Below, piece by piece: positions 23,425-32,627 of a DNA stretch of 64,000 bases. Origin of the DNA: Desulfosporosinus sp049943955 (GTDB lineage Bacteria; Bacillota; Desulfitobacteriia; Desulfitobacteriales; Desulfitobacteriaceae). The translations under genes and the position numbers were made by a program. The DNA is taken from the NCBI RefSeq assembly GCF_049943955.1, contig NZ_JBNFTW010000010.1, forward strand, positions 1-64,000, written 5' to 3'. Within the stretch, counting starts at the first letter, position 1. Each line of letters opens with the position of its first letter. The notes under the pieces were generated by a model. It was not told the DNA's origin. It was given only the letters and a program-made list of their open reading frames with translations, and did not search any database.

Positions 23425-23826
23425 GTGACGAATGAAATAATTGAGAAGGCTCAGATTCTAGCAGATGCAATTGCTCGAAGTCCGGAGCTTGCTGAATTGC
23501 ATAGCAAAGAAGATGCTATGACTGCTGATGAGTCCGCCCAAAAACTGATTGCTGAGTTACAGAAAGCTCAGGAACGTTTTATGGAGATGCAGCAAAACAA
23601 TCAAGAGCTTTCTGAAGAGGATAAAAAAGCGGTTGATGAAATTGAATCTCGGGTAGAGGCTAATCCTGCTATTTCCGAATATATGAAGGCACAGGATGAG
23701 TTTACGCAAATGTTGGACAGTGTAAATGCCATCTTGGCAGGCGCTATTGCTAACTCTTCGGATAGTTGTTCCTGTGGAGACAGCAGCTGTTCCAGTTCTG
23801 GATGCGGAGGCTGCAGTTGCGGCTAA
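23425..23826 (+). CDS. YlbF/YmcA-family protein with Cys-rich tail
   Basis: A 133-residue protein. Residues 1-110 are the helical YlbF/YmcA (Ric) fold. In Bacillus, ymcA also lies between miaB and mutS, so this is probably the RicA counterpart. Ric proteins form a complex that affects RNase Y, biofilm and sporulation and carries 4Fe-4S clusters. The last 22 residues are Ser/Gly/Cys with six cysteines (SCSCGDSSC, then SGCGGCSC), suggesting metal or cluster binding. GTG start after GGAGGTG. A terminator follows. Confidence 0.85.
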   Translation: MTNEIIEKAQILADAIARSPELAELHSKEDAMTADESAQKLIAELQKAQERFMEMQQNNQELSEEDKKAVDEIESRVEANPAISEYMKAQDEFTQMLDSVNAILAGAIANSSDSCSCGDSSCSSSGCGGCSCG

Positions 23827-23853
23827 TCCTCAAGAGGAAGACTGAAATTAACT

Positions 23854-23886
23854 AAGGGAAGAGCTAATCTATAGCTCTTCCCTTTT
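23854..23886 (+). terminator. Terminator between ylbF/ymcA and mutS
   Basis: AAGGGAAGAGCTA pairs perfectly with TAGCTCTTCCCTT around a 5-base loop, with TTTT at the end. Confidence 0.85.
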
Positions 23887-23934
23887 AAGATTTAGCTGCT
23901 GGCGTAAAATGAACTCAAGAGGAGAGTATAAGGG

Positions 23935-26478
23935 ATGACCACCCCGATGATGAAACAATATCAAGGAATAAAGGCAACGGTTCCTGACGCGATACTCTTT
24001 TATCGGCTCGGTGATTTTTATGAAATGTTTGGTGAAGATGCTGAATTAGCAGCACCGATCCTGCAAATTGCCCTAACGAGTCGAGATGCGGGGGAAGGCA
24101 AACGGATACCTATGTGCGGTGTTCCTTATCATGCAGTTGAGACATATTTAGTAAAACTCGTAAGCACGGGGCATAAAGTTGCCATTTGCGAGCAAGTTGA
24201 AGACCCGAAAGCCACGAAGGGTATTGTTAAACGAGAAATCATTCGTATTGTCTCTCCGGGTACTTTAACTGAGCCAATTTCTGAACGCAGCAATCGTTAT
24301 TTAGCGAGTGTTTTTTTTAATACTCAGTGGGGCATGTCCTTTTTGGATTTATCAACTGGAGAATTTGCCATTTTCCAGACCTCGGAAGCCGAGTCCTTAC
24401 TCGCTGAGCTTTCCCGCATTAATCCTGCTGAAATTTTGCTGCCGTCTGAACTTGTAAAGAAAGCAAAACTATGGGCCGGATACTACTGCAGTGTTCGGAA
24501 TCTTAAGGCTTATGAGAGTACGGTATTTAAACAGCGATTCTCCGCTCAGGCTTCTTTGCTTCAAGAATTCCCTGTGGCGGCTTCAGCAGCATCCGCTCTC
24601 TGGGATTATTTGCTGGAAACGATGCCGGGTGTTGATCCCTCGCATATTGTCGAGATCAAAACGTATCGCTCAGAGCAATGGATGTTTCTCGATCAGTGGA
24701 CTCGACGAAACCTTGAACTTACTGAATCCTTAAGAAATCAGGGTAAAAAAGGGACACTCTTATCTGTCCTTGATCTGACTCAAACAGCCTTAGGCGGAAG
24801 ATTACTGAGACATTGGATCGATAAACCCTTGCTCGTGCAAGCTGATATTGAACAACGCTTAAATACTGTTGAAGAGTTAACACTAGATTCCTTTTTACGT
24901 CAAGATTTAATGAAAATCCTGGCTAAAGTCTATGATTTGGAACGACTAATGGGAAAAGTATCTTATGGAACAGCCAATGCAAAGGACTTATTATCCTTGG
25001 CTCAAACCTTAGCCCTTCTTCCAGCAATTCGTGAGATTCTTAACTCAAACACTGCAACTATCTTAAAAAGGAAAATTCCTGTATTGGAGGGACTTGATCC
25101 TTTAGTCAATACGCTTCTTAACGCTCTCAATCCTTCTCCGCCTATATCTCTGCGGGATGGAAATATCATTAGTACAGGATATTCCCAAGAGGTGGATGAA
25201 TTGCGTTCTATTGCAACGGGTGGAAAAGAGTGGGTCGCTAGGCTTGAGAACGCTGAACGTGAAAGGACTGGGATACGTTCCTTAAAAATTGGCTATACCA
25301 AAGTTTTTGGCTATTATATAGAAATCACACATTCCAATGCTCATCTTGTACCTGAGGCTTATATCAGGAAGCAGACTCTTTCAAATGCGGAACGATTCAT
25401 AACTCCGGAACTAAAAGAGTATGAAGAAAAAATATTAGGTGCCGAAGAACGATTAAAGGAATTAGAGTTTGAACTTTTCCTGGAGCTTAGAGAAGCTGTT
25501 CGTTCCTATACTCAGGCTATCCTCAAGGCGGCCGATAGTTTAGCAGAAATCGATGTCTTCGTAAGCTTGGCTGAAGTTGCAGTGCGTAAACGCTACATTC
25601 GCCCTAAAATAACAATAGATGGTCAAATTTCAATTTTAGAGGGGCGGCACCCAGTCGTCGAGGATATGTTAGAGGCGGGTGTCTTTGTACCAAACGATGC
25701 GCAGTTGTCCGGGGAGCGTCATTTAGCCATCATTACCGGGCCCAATATGGCGGGAAAGTCTACTTATATGCGGCAAGTAGCTCTTATTGTCTTGATGGCA
25801 CACATTGGGTCCTTTGTGCCCGCCAAACAAGCGATAATTAGTTTAGTTGACCGAATCTTTACCCGGGTAGGGGCGTCAGATGATTTAGCGGCAGGACAAA
25901 GCACCTTTATGGTCGAAATGCATGAGGTAGCACATATTTTGAAATATGCGACCAGGAAGAGCTTAATCATTTTAGACGAAATTGGGCGAGGAACGGCTAC
26001 CTTTGATGGACTAAGCATTGCTTGGGCTGTCGCAGAATACTTAGTGCAACATCCTGATTTTAACCCCAAAACCCTTTTCGCGACACATTATCATGAACTG
26101 ACCCAACTTGAAGATAATTTTTCTGGTCTTTTCAATCTTCATGTCGGCGTTAAAGAACGCGGAGACGACATTGTCTTTTTACATAAGATATTGCCGGGCC
26201 GCGCCGACCGAAGCTATGGTATTCAAGTAGCCCGTTTAGCCGGTCTTCCCCATGAGCTCCTTCAGAGAGCTAAAACCTTACTTTTGGAACTAGAGGCGTC
26301 TAAATCTGTCCCTGGTCCAATCGATTCTTCCCAAGCTGTAACCCAGTTCTCACTTTTTGATATTGCTCAGACCCATCCTATTTTAGAGGAATTGGCTCAA
26401 CTGCCATTAGAAGATATGACTTCACGCCAAGCCTTACAATATCTCTTTGATCTAAGGGAACGAATCCAATCAACTTAG
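23935..26478 (+). CDS. mutS: DNA mismatch repair protein MutS
   Basis: 847 residues, typical MutS1. The mismatch-binding motif FYRLGDFYEMFGEDA is at the N-terminus, with the Phe-x-Glu wedge in YEMFGE. The core and lever domains follow, then the ATPase with Walker A GPNMAGKSTYMRQ and Walker B LIILDEIGRGTATFDG, and the helix-turn-helix dimerisation end. It works with MutL, encoded 3.2 kb downstream. The ribosome site is GAGGAGAG before ATG. The stop codon is joined directly to repeat copy D. Confidence 0.97.
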   Translation: MTTPMMKQYQGIKATVPDAILFYRLGDFYEMFGEDAELAAPILQIALTSRDAGEGKRIPMCGVPYHAVETYLVKLVSTGHKVAICEQVEDPKATKGIVKREIIRIVSPGTLTEPISERSNRYLASVFFNTQWGMSFLDLSTGEFAIFQTSEAESLLAELSRINPAEILLPSELVKKAKLWAGYYCSVRNLKAYESTVFKQRFSAQASLLQEFPVAASAASALWDYLLETMPGVDPSHIVEIKTYRSEQWMFLDQWTRRNLELTESLRNQGKKGTLLSVLDLTQTALGGRLLRHWIDKPLLVQADIEQRLNTVEELTLDSFLRQDLMKILAKVYDLERLMGKVSYGTANAKDLLSLAQTLALLPAIREILNSNTATILKRKIPVLEGLDPLVNTLLNALNPSPPISLRDGNIISTGYSQEVDELRSIATGGKEWVARLENAERERTGIRSLKIGYTKVFGYYIEITHSNAHLVPEAYIRKQTLSNAERFITPELKEYEEKILGAEERLKELEFELFLELREAVRSYTQAILKAADSLAEIDVFVSLAEVAVRKRYIRPKITIDGQISILEGRHPVVEDMLEAGVFVPNDAQLSGERHLAIITGPNMAGKSTYMRQVALIVLMAHIGSFVPAKQAIISLVDRIFTRVGASDDLAAGQSTFMVEMHEVAHILKYATRKSLIILDEIGRGTATFDGLSIAWAVAEYLVQHPDFNPKTLFATHYHELTQLEDNFSGLFNLHVGVKERGDDIVFLHKILPGRADRSYGIQVARLAGLPHELLQRAKTLLLELEASKSVPGPIDSSQAVTQFSLFDIAQTHPILEELAQLPLEDMTSRQALQYLFDLRERIQST

Positions 26479-26545
26479 TGAACTCGTTCAGCTAAAGTTG
26501 TGCATCCTAGCCAATAACAAATGCTATCGTGCTGGAGGATAAATG
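26479..26545. repeat. Dispersed repeat, copy D, joined to the mutS stop codon
   Basis: TGAACTCGTTCAGCTAAAG begins one base after the mutS TAG, then CATCC, AACAAATG, TATCG, GCTG and AGGAT match copy E in order. This copy is in the opposite orientation to A and B. Sequence beyond 26545 no longer matches. Confidence 0.5.
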
Positions 26546-26712
26546 ATTTTGTTGCAGAAATCACCAATTTCGATAGAGCGCTTTATTTCAAGAAAATGGC
26601 CTATGATAGAAAAACAAGGGTTTGGCAGGAGCAGAATCATATATGCTTAGAATATCATAACAAATTTTATTTAATGGCTAAACTATTGAATATGGATTTG
26701 GGGGGGATTATA

Positions 26713-28380
26713 TTGTCCTGTCATGTGGGTATTGATGTTGGAGGTACTTATACCGACGCGGTATATCTTGAACAGGGCCAAATTCAACGGACAGCTAAAG
26801 TTCCTACTCAGGAAGAGAATTTAGTCGAAACTATCATAAATGCCCTCGAAACGTTAAACTTGCCTGACGTCAGGCAAGTAAATCAGATTACAGTAAGTAC
26901 GACACTTGTCACCAATGCCATCCTGCAAAAACGTCTGCCGCCTGTTAACCTATTTTTGTTTCCCGGAAATGGTATGAGCCTGAGTGCTCTCCCTTGGCCT
27001 GTTGACTATCATGTGCTCAGCGGGGAGATGGACTTTCGGGGACGGGAAGTCAGACCCTCTGATCCGAGTGAATGGCAGCGTCTGACTTGGAAGGAATGCT
27101 CAGAGAGCCCTGAACTAGTGGCAGTTGTAGGCAAATTTTCTCATAGGAACAATCTCCATGAGACCCAGCTGGCGGATTATTTAAGGAAGTCTTACCCCAA
27201 ATGTCAACTAGCCCTGGGACATGAATGGGGCCAAGCAAATTTTTATCGTCGCAGCCTTACAACCTATTTGAATTTGGGGGTCACGGGACGCTATCAGCAA
27301 TTCGCTCAGCAATTACAAACGGCTCTTTCCGGTCTCAAGATTCAGGCTCCCATTGCAATTTTAAAAGCAGATGGGGGTATCCTGCCAATCGGGAAACTCA
27401 GGCCCATTGAGTCGATCTATTCCGGACCGGCAGCGAGCGTTCTGGCAGCTCTGGCTCAGAATGAAACCTCTGCCTCTACAATCGTTGTCGATATCGGTGG
27501 GACAACCACCGATCTGGGTTTGATTCTTTCCGGAACACCTTTGCTCAGCTCGCGGGGGGCTGAAATCGGTCCTTATTCGACTCTCGTTCATTCCCTGGCT
27601 GTTCGCTCAATTCCGGTTGGTGGAGATTCAGTTATAGAGGCCTGTGGACAGGGATTTGAGTTAAAAAATTATCGTCTTGGTCCGGCCTATTGCCTTGGCG
27701 GGAAAGCATTGACCCCAACAGATGCTATGCGTTATCTTGGGCTGATCGATTATGGCAACCGCCAATTGGCAGAAGAAGCTTTGGCGTCTCTTTGTCCGCC
27801 TGATCGCAGGGCTCCTCAGTATTATCAGCAGCTTGCCGGCGACATTATTGAGGCCGTCGTGAACCGGATTGCAGAGGCTGTTGATTCCTTAAAACGTGAA
27901 TGGCAGGATGAGCCTGCCTACAAAGTATGGGAAGTTCTTCATCCCCATGAGGCTCAGACCTTTAATACGCTTGTAAGTGGAGGCGGAGCCCAAGGGCTGA
28001 CGAAGGCTTTGCAAAAACGCCTGGGAACTCCGGTTCTGCTGGGAGTTTATCCCGAAGTCTCCAATGCTCTGGGGGCAGCCATGGCCCGGCCGACCTTTGA
28101 TTGTACCCTTCATCTGGATACTTACATGAAACGTTATCATGTGCAGGAAACAGGTGAGCAAGGAAAATGGACGGGATCTCAGCGTCCTTACCGTGAAGTT
28201 GAAGACTTTTTAGATCAACTTGTCCAAAAACAAGCAGAACAGTATGGAATTCAAATTCATGATATCGAAAAAGAACCTTTTGATTTCTTCCCTATCGTTC
28301 AAAACTATCAAACGGTAGGCCAAATCATTCGTGGAGCTGCCCATCTACGACCTGGAGTGATAGGGAGGGTTGTAAAATGA
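26713..28380 (+). CDS. Hydantoinase/oxoprolinase-family protein
   Basis: A 555-residue ASKHA-fold protein. HVGIDVGGTYTDAVYLEQG near the start and IVVDIGGTTTDLGLILSG near residue 258 are the two phosphate-binding loops. The family includes 5-oxoprolinase and N-methylhydantoinase subunits; here only one subunit is present and the substrate is unknown. The open frame reaches back to 26521, but those 64 codons look non-coding and include the repeat; TTG 26713 follows GGGGGGATTATA. Its end overlaps the next gene by 4 bases (ATGA), so the two are translationally coupled. Confidence 0.85.
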   Translation: MSCHVGIDVGGTYTDAVYLEQGQIQRTAKVPTQEENLVETIINALETLNLPDVRQVNQITVSTTLVTNAILQKRLPPVNLFLFPGNGMSLSALPWPVDYHVLSGEMDFRGREVRPSDPSEWQRLTWKECSESPELVAVVGKFSHRNNLHETQLADYLRKSYPKCQLALGHEWGQANFYRRSLTTYLNLGVTGRYQQFAQQLQTALSGLKIQAPIAILKADGGILPIGKLRPIESIYSGPAASVLAALAQNETSASTIVVDIGGTTTDLGLILSGTPLLSSRGAEIGPYSTLVHSLAVRSIPVGGDSVIEACGQGFELKNYRLGPAYCLGGKALTPTDAMRYLGLIDYGNRQLAEEALASLCPPDRRAPQYYQQLAGDIIEAVVNRIAEAVDSLKREWQDEPAYKVWEVLHPHEAQTFNTLVSGGGAQGLTKALQKRLGTPVLLGVYPEVSNALGAAMARPTFDCTLHLDTYMKRYHVQETGEQGKWTGSQRPYREVEDFLDQLVQKQAEQYGIQIHDIEKEPFDFFPIVQNYQTVGQIIRGAAHLRPGVIGRVVK

Positions 28381-29705
28381 AGCGTACAGGAATATTATTT
28401 TTCCCTGCTTTTGATTGGTCTCTAGGCAACTCTCATCCCGAACGAGAGGAACGTCTTTTGTATACTCAGGAACAACTCTTTGAAGAAGGAATTCTTGATT
28501 TGCCGCAAATGAAGCAATTTACTCCTCGAGTTGCCTCCTTAGCAGACGTAGCTCAAGCTCAAGCCTTATTTCCTACGCCATCATTGTATCCGGAAACCTT
28601 AGATCCTCATCTTATCGCCGCAGGAAGTGCTATCTTACTTGGGGAGGCACGGATTCGGGGAGAGATCTCCAATGGTTTTGTTCTTGTTCGTCCCCCCGGA
28701 CATCATTCAGGAGCAACGGTTTGGGGGAACCGCGGATTTTGCACAATAAATAATGAAGCAATTCTTATCAATCAGTTGAGAGCACGTTATGGCATCAAGA
28801 AAATTGCCATCGTCGATACCGATGTTCACCATGGAGATGGGTCTCAAGATATCTTTTATCATGATCCCAATATTCTTTTTATATCTCTGCATCAAGATGG
28901 ACGAACGCTTTATCCGGGCAGTGGTTTTATTGATGAACAAGGAGGCCCCAATGCATGGGGTCAGACTCTAAATATTCCGCTCCCTCCGGGAACGGGGGAT
29001 GAAGGGTATCACTATGTTTTAGAAACCTGGGTTTTGCCCCGTCTTCAAGCCTTTAAACCGGAATTGATCATTAATTCTGCGGGCCAGGATAATCATTTTA
29101 CAGACCCTTTAGCTTCCATGAATCTTACGGCTTCAGGGTATGGAAAGATAACTGAACTCCTTCAGCCCGACCTGGCTGTTCTCGAAGGCGGCTATTCCAT
29201 TGAAGGAGCGCTTCCTTTTGTTAATCTGGCAATTTTATTGGCTTTGGCGGGTGAAGACTATCATCATGTTCGCGAACCTCAAAAAATTGGGCGTTCGAGT
29301 TTACCCTTAGCAACCCTTAAGCCTTACGTAGAGACCCTTAAAAAGCAAACTCAAATAGTTAAACCTGACTTTACAACTCACAATGTAAAATTCTTCCCGG
29401 CAGGAGAATGGGTTTACATTCCTCATTCCGTCTATTATGATACGGAAGGGTTTCAAGAAACACGACAGGATTTTGTGCGTAAGTGTAATCATTGTGCAGG
29501 TACGGTATATATTGAAAGTCAGCGAACTCATGCGAAGACGAAGTCTGTTTTGGTGCGTATTCCTTTTGAGGCTTGTCCCCAATGTGAACAGGCAGGCTAT
29601 GATCTCTGGGAATATGTGCAGCATCATCATCAAGAGATTCACAGCGGCCTGCTGCAAAATCAGCTCCATAATCAACATCAGGTATGGCAGAGAAAGAAGG
29701 ATTGA
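28377..29705 (+). CDS. Histone deacetylase-family amidohydrolase with C-terminal zinc ribbon
   Basis: 442 residues. Residues 1-300 are a class II-like HDAC/AcuC fold with RPPGHHSG (catalytic His pair, about 105), DTDVHHGDG (zinc ligands) and NSAGQDNHFTDP. Bacterial members deacetylate polyamines, acetoin-pathway enzymes or other acetylated amides; the substrate here is unknown. The last about 110 residues add CNHCAGT...CPQCEQAG (about 369-402), a probable zinc ribbon that is not part of the usual enzyme. The 4-base overlap with the hydantoinase gene argues for a joint function. mutL begins 2 bases after the stop. Confidence 0.88.
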   Translation: MKRTGILFFPAFDWSLGNSHPEREERLLYTQEQLFEEGILDLPQMKQFTPRVASLADVAQAQALFPTPSLYPETLDPHLIAAGSAILLGEARIRGEISNGFVLVRPPGHHSGATVWGNRGFCTINNEAILINQLRARYGIKKIAIVDTDVHHGDGSQDIFYHDPNILFISLHQDGRTLYPGSGFIDEQGGPNAWGQTLNIPLPPGTGDEGYHYVLETWVLPRLQAFKPELIINSAGQDNHFTDPLASMNLTASGYGKITELLQPDLAVLEGGYSIEGALPFVNLAILLALAGEDYHHVREPQKIGRSSLPLATLKPYVETLKKQTQIVKPDFTTHNVKFFPAGEWVYIPHSVYYDTEGFQETRQDFVRKCNHCAGTVYIESQRTHAKTKSVLVRIPFEACPQCEQAGYDLWEYVQHHHQEIHSGLLQNQLHNQHQVWQRKKD

Positions 29706-29707
29706 GG

Positions 29708-31711
29708 TTGACATCGGCAATTCATATCCTTGATTCCCATTCGGCGAATCAAATCGCAGCAGGGGAAGTGGTAGAACGTCCGGTTTCTGTGGTTAAGGAA
29801 CTTGTGGAGAACGCTTTAGATGCCGGAGCAAAACATATCGATATCTCTATTGAAGAAAATGGCGTTCCTCTGATTAGAGTAAGGGATGATGGCAAGGGAA
29901 TGAGCGAGGAGGATTTACCCTTAGCGGTGCTTCGTCATGCTACCAGTAAAATTACCGGAATTCAAGATTTGGATTATTTGCAAACCCTTGGCTTCCGAGG
30001 AGAAGCTTTAGCAAGCATCGCTTCAGTGTCCACTCTGGAAATTGTTTCTCGCCCAGAGACAGAGATCTCAGGTATATCCTACACTCTGACCGGAGGAGGA
30101 GAGGGGATTCTCCAAGAAGTGGGCTGTCCTGCCGGAACATCCGTGACCGTGCGCAATCTCTTTTTTAATACACCGGCTCGCTTGAAATTCCTGAAGTCCA
30201 AAGCCACTGAATTTGGTCTCATCAGCGATACAGTGGGTCGGATTGCCCTTGCCCATCCGACGATCGCCTTTTCTTTAGCCCATCCCACTCAAAGGGTATT
30301 GCAAACCTCAGGGCGAGGAGATTTAAAGGAAACGATGGGAGCTATTTTCGGTCAATCAATAGCCCGTCAGCTGATAACCGTGGATGCTCAAAGCCAGGAT
30401 TGGAGGTTGGAAGGCTTAATCAGTCCTCCGGATCTGGTTCGAAAAACCAAACAAGCTCAGACCTTTATGATTAATGGGCGGGTTGTGCGTTCCTCCTTTT
30501 TAAGCAATGCTTTAGAAGAAGGATACCGTACGCTGATTCCCGTCAAACTTCATCCTCTAGTCGCCCTTCACCTGCACGGTTCTCCCTCAGATTATGATGT
30601 CAATGTCCACCCTACTAAGATGGATGTGAAATTCAAAAACGAACAGGAGCTTGCGTCATTTATAACCAAGACGATCTACCAAACCCTGTTAAAGAGTCAA
30701 CCCCTGCCATCCTTTGGCAGGCCTCTGGAATCGGTGCTTAGAACTCAGGCAAATACAGTTGTTCAGGGAAAACCTATTTGGATCGTGACTGCGCCTCATA
30801 ACAGTCCGCAAAATTCTGCGCATCAAGCCGGGGAAGAAATTCGCGAAAATCAGGTGAGGAGAGATCCATCGATACCCCAAGCCTTATTTCCAGAAAGAGA
30901 AGCTGAGCCCATTGTCTCTGAAGATCAAGGATCTTCACGTTCACCTGTGAATGGTGAATCAACGGCTGAAGTCAAAAAGACGTCCCCCCTGCAACGTAAT
31001 CTATTCTCTGATGACAATGTCACTCTAATTCCTCCGGTTTTTTCGGAAGATCAAGAATTTCCAAAGAACAGGGAAGAAGGAACGAATGATTCAGCGACAA
31101 TGGACAAAGCGGATAATGACAGTCATAGCCTCAGCCGTTTCTGGCCAATTGGGCAGCTGTTTAATACCTATATTTTAGCAACGGATAGTGAAGTTCTTTT
31201 GCTGATTGATCAACATGCAGCCCATGAACGGATAAATTATGAACGTATTCTTGCTGAATTTAAAGCGAGAAAGCAAGAAAGCCAAATGCTTTTAATACCA
31301 ATTCCGTTGGAGCTCACGCTTCAGGAAGAACAAATGTTAATCGAGCACATGTGGATCCTCAGGGAAATGGGCTTTGTTCTTGAACAATTTGGAAATCAAA
31401 CCTATTTATTGCGGGGCGTTCCTGTCCAAACGGGGAGTGTTCCAGCGGATGAACTGCTACGGCAATTCTTGGAAGAGGTTTTGCAAAAAAACACCTCTCC
31501 AAGTTTCGATCAGCTTTTAAAAGAGTGGATCTATCTTTTAGCCTGTAAGGAATCCATCAGGGCTAAGGATTGCCTCTCGCTATTAGAAATGGAACAATTA
31601 ATATCCCGCTTGAGTCAGACAGAGAACCCCTATACTTGTCCGCATGGCCGCCCTACAACAATCAAGATCACGCGAGGAGAGTTAGAAAAGCGTTTTTACC
31701 GAGTTCTTTAG
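29708..31711 (+). CDS. mutL: DNA mismatch repair protein MutL (endonuclease type)
   Basis: About 667 residues. The N-terminal GHKL ATPase has ANQIAAGEVVERPVSVVKEL, DDGKGM and GFRGEALASIASVS. A long polar linker spans about 330-470. The C-terminal endonuclease domain has the metal motif DQHAAHERINYE near residue 500 and NPYTCPHGRPT. Such MutL proteins nick DNA themselves, as expected where MutH is absent. An ATG at 29684 overlaps the previous gene; TTG 29708, eight bases after AGAAAGAAGGA, gives the family's usual N-terminus and is preferred. Confidence 0.95.
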   Translation: MTSAIHILDSHSANQIAAGEVVERPVSVVKELVENALDAGAKHIDISIEENGVPLIRVRDDGKGMSEEDLPLAVLRHATSKITGIQDLDYLQTLGFRGEALASIASVSTLEIVSRPETEISGISYTLTGGGEGILQEVGCPAGTSVTVRNLFFNTPARLKFLKSKATEFGLISDTVGRIALAHPTIAFSLAHPTQRVLQTSGRGDLKETMGAIFGQSIARQLITVDAQSQDWRLEGLISPPDLVRKTKQAQTFMINGRVVRSSFLSNALEEGYRTLIPVKLHPLVALHLHGSPSDYDVNVHPTKMDVKFKNEQELASFITKTIYQTLLKSQPLPSFGRPLESVLRTQANTVVQGKPIWIVTAPHNSPQNSAHQAGEEIRENQVRRDPSIPQALFPEREAEPIVSEDQGSSRSPVNGESTAEVKKTSPLQRNLFSDDNVTLIPPVFSEDQEFPKNREEGTNDSATMDKADNDSHSLSRFWPIGQLFNTYILATDSEVLLLIDQHAAHERINYERILAEFKARKQESQMLLIPIPLELTLQEEQMLIEHMWILREMGFVLEQFGNQTYLLRGVPVQTGSVPADELLRQFLEEVLQKNTSPSFDQLLKEWIYLLACKESIRAKDCLSLLEMEQLISRLSQTENPYTCPHGRPTTIKITRGELEKRFYRVL

Positions 31712-31813
31712 AAGGGTGAGTCTGAATTGACAGGGACATACTACTAGTGTTATATAAAAGTGGAATATTTCTGCAGAGACTGTTATAATGGAGGCTTTAA
31801 AGGGAGGAGATTC

Positions 31814-32614
31814 ATGGATCAGCCTATTCCAATTTACTTAAGAGTTACTCAGCCCGACATCGAACTCTGGGAACGGCTTCAGTGGTTTCGACAACAACCG
31901 GGATGTTCTTGGGTTGATCAACAAAACAATTTAGGATCTCTTCCTGAACTAAAAATTTCAAGGCGCGGTGCAGAACTAATCCTGGGGAAAAACCGTTTAA
32001 CGTTTCATCCTAATATGGCTTTGATTCGGGCTATTAACATTTTACGGGGCGGTTCAGACCGTTTTCTTGATGCGACTCAATTAAAGGCTGGTGATTCCTT
32101 TCTTGATGCAACCTTGGGACTGGCTTCTGACGCTCTTATCGGAGCACTTGTTGTAGGAGAGTCCGGTCATGTTTTGGGACTGGAAAAATCCCCAATTTTG
32201 GCCGCAGTTATTCAAGACGGTCTAAAGCATCTCACCGAAACTAGTTTTCAAGCCAGAACTGAACATAAGAAAAAAGCTTGGACATCCTTAGTGCATGCCG
32301 CCTCAAGGATTGACGTTCGCTGGACAGACCACAAGGAATTCCTAAGCCGTTGTCCCTCGAAGTCTATTGATGTGATATACTTTGATCCTATGTTTCGCAG
32401 AACGTTTCGTGAATCCGATGGTATCCAGCCCTTGCACCAATGGTCTGAGCACAGTCCTCTTGATCAGCAGACTGTGAAGGATGCCTGCCGAGCTGCTCGA
32501 AAAAGAGTTGTGCTTAAGGAGCGGAAGGACAGCGGGGAGTTTGCTCGCCTTGGTTTTAAACTAATGTCTGGCGGTCGCTACAGTTCCGTTGATTATGGTC
32601 TCATTTTAATTTAA
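31814..32614 (+). CDS. RsmJ-like SAM-dependent methyltransferase
   Basis: 266 residues. Start ATG 31814 follows AAAGGGAGGAG; the frame itself opens at 31760. The SAM-binding motif is FLDATLGLASDALIGA and the catalytic-loop motif DVIYFDPMFRR. Both match the pattern of RsmJ (YhiQ), which methylates a guanine in 16S rRNA helix 44, although this Firmicute branch is distant. Its position between mutL and miaA, 13 bases before miaA, fits a role in RNA modification. Confidence 0.75.
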   Translation: MDQPIPIYLRVTQPDIELWERLQWFRQQPGCSWVDQQNNLGSLPELKISRRGAELILGKNRLTFHPNMALIRAINILRGGSDRFLDATQLKAGDSFLDATLGLASDALIGALVVGESGHVLGLEKSPILAAVIQDGLKHLTETSFQARTEHKKKAWTSLVHAASRIDVRWTDHKEFLSRCPSKSIDVIYFDPMFRRTFRESDGIQPLHQWSEHSPLDQQTVKDACRAARKRVVLKERKDSGEFARLGFKLMSGGRYSSVDYGLILI

Positions 32615-32627
32615 TGGAGGAGTTGTC

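Noticed and set aside
26521..26712. Upstream 64-codon extension of the hydantoinase-like gene
   Set aside because: It overlaps repeat copy D, has no family similarity at its N-terminus and lacks a ribosome site at its ATG; GGGGGGATT before TTG 26713 fits instead.
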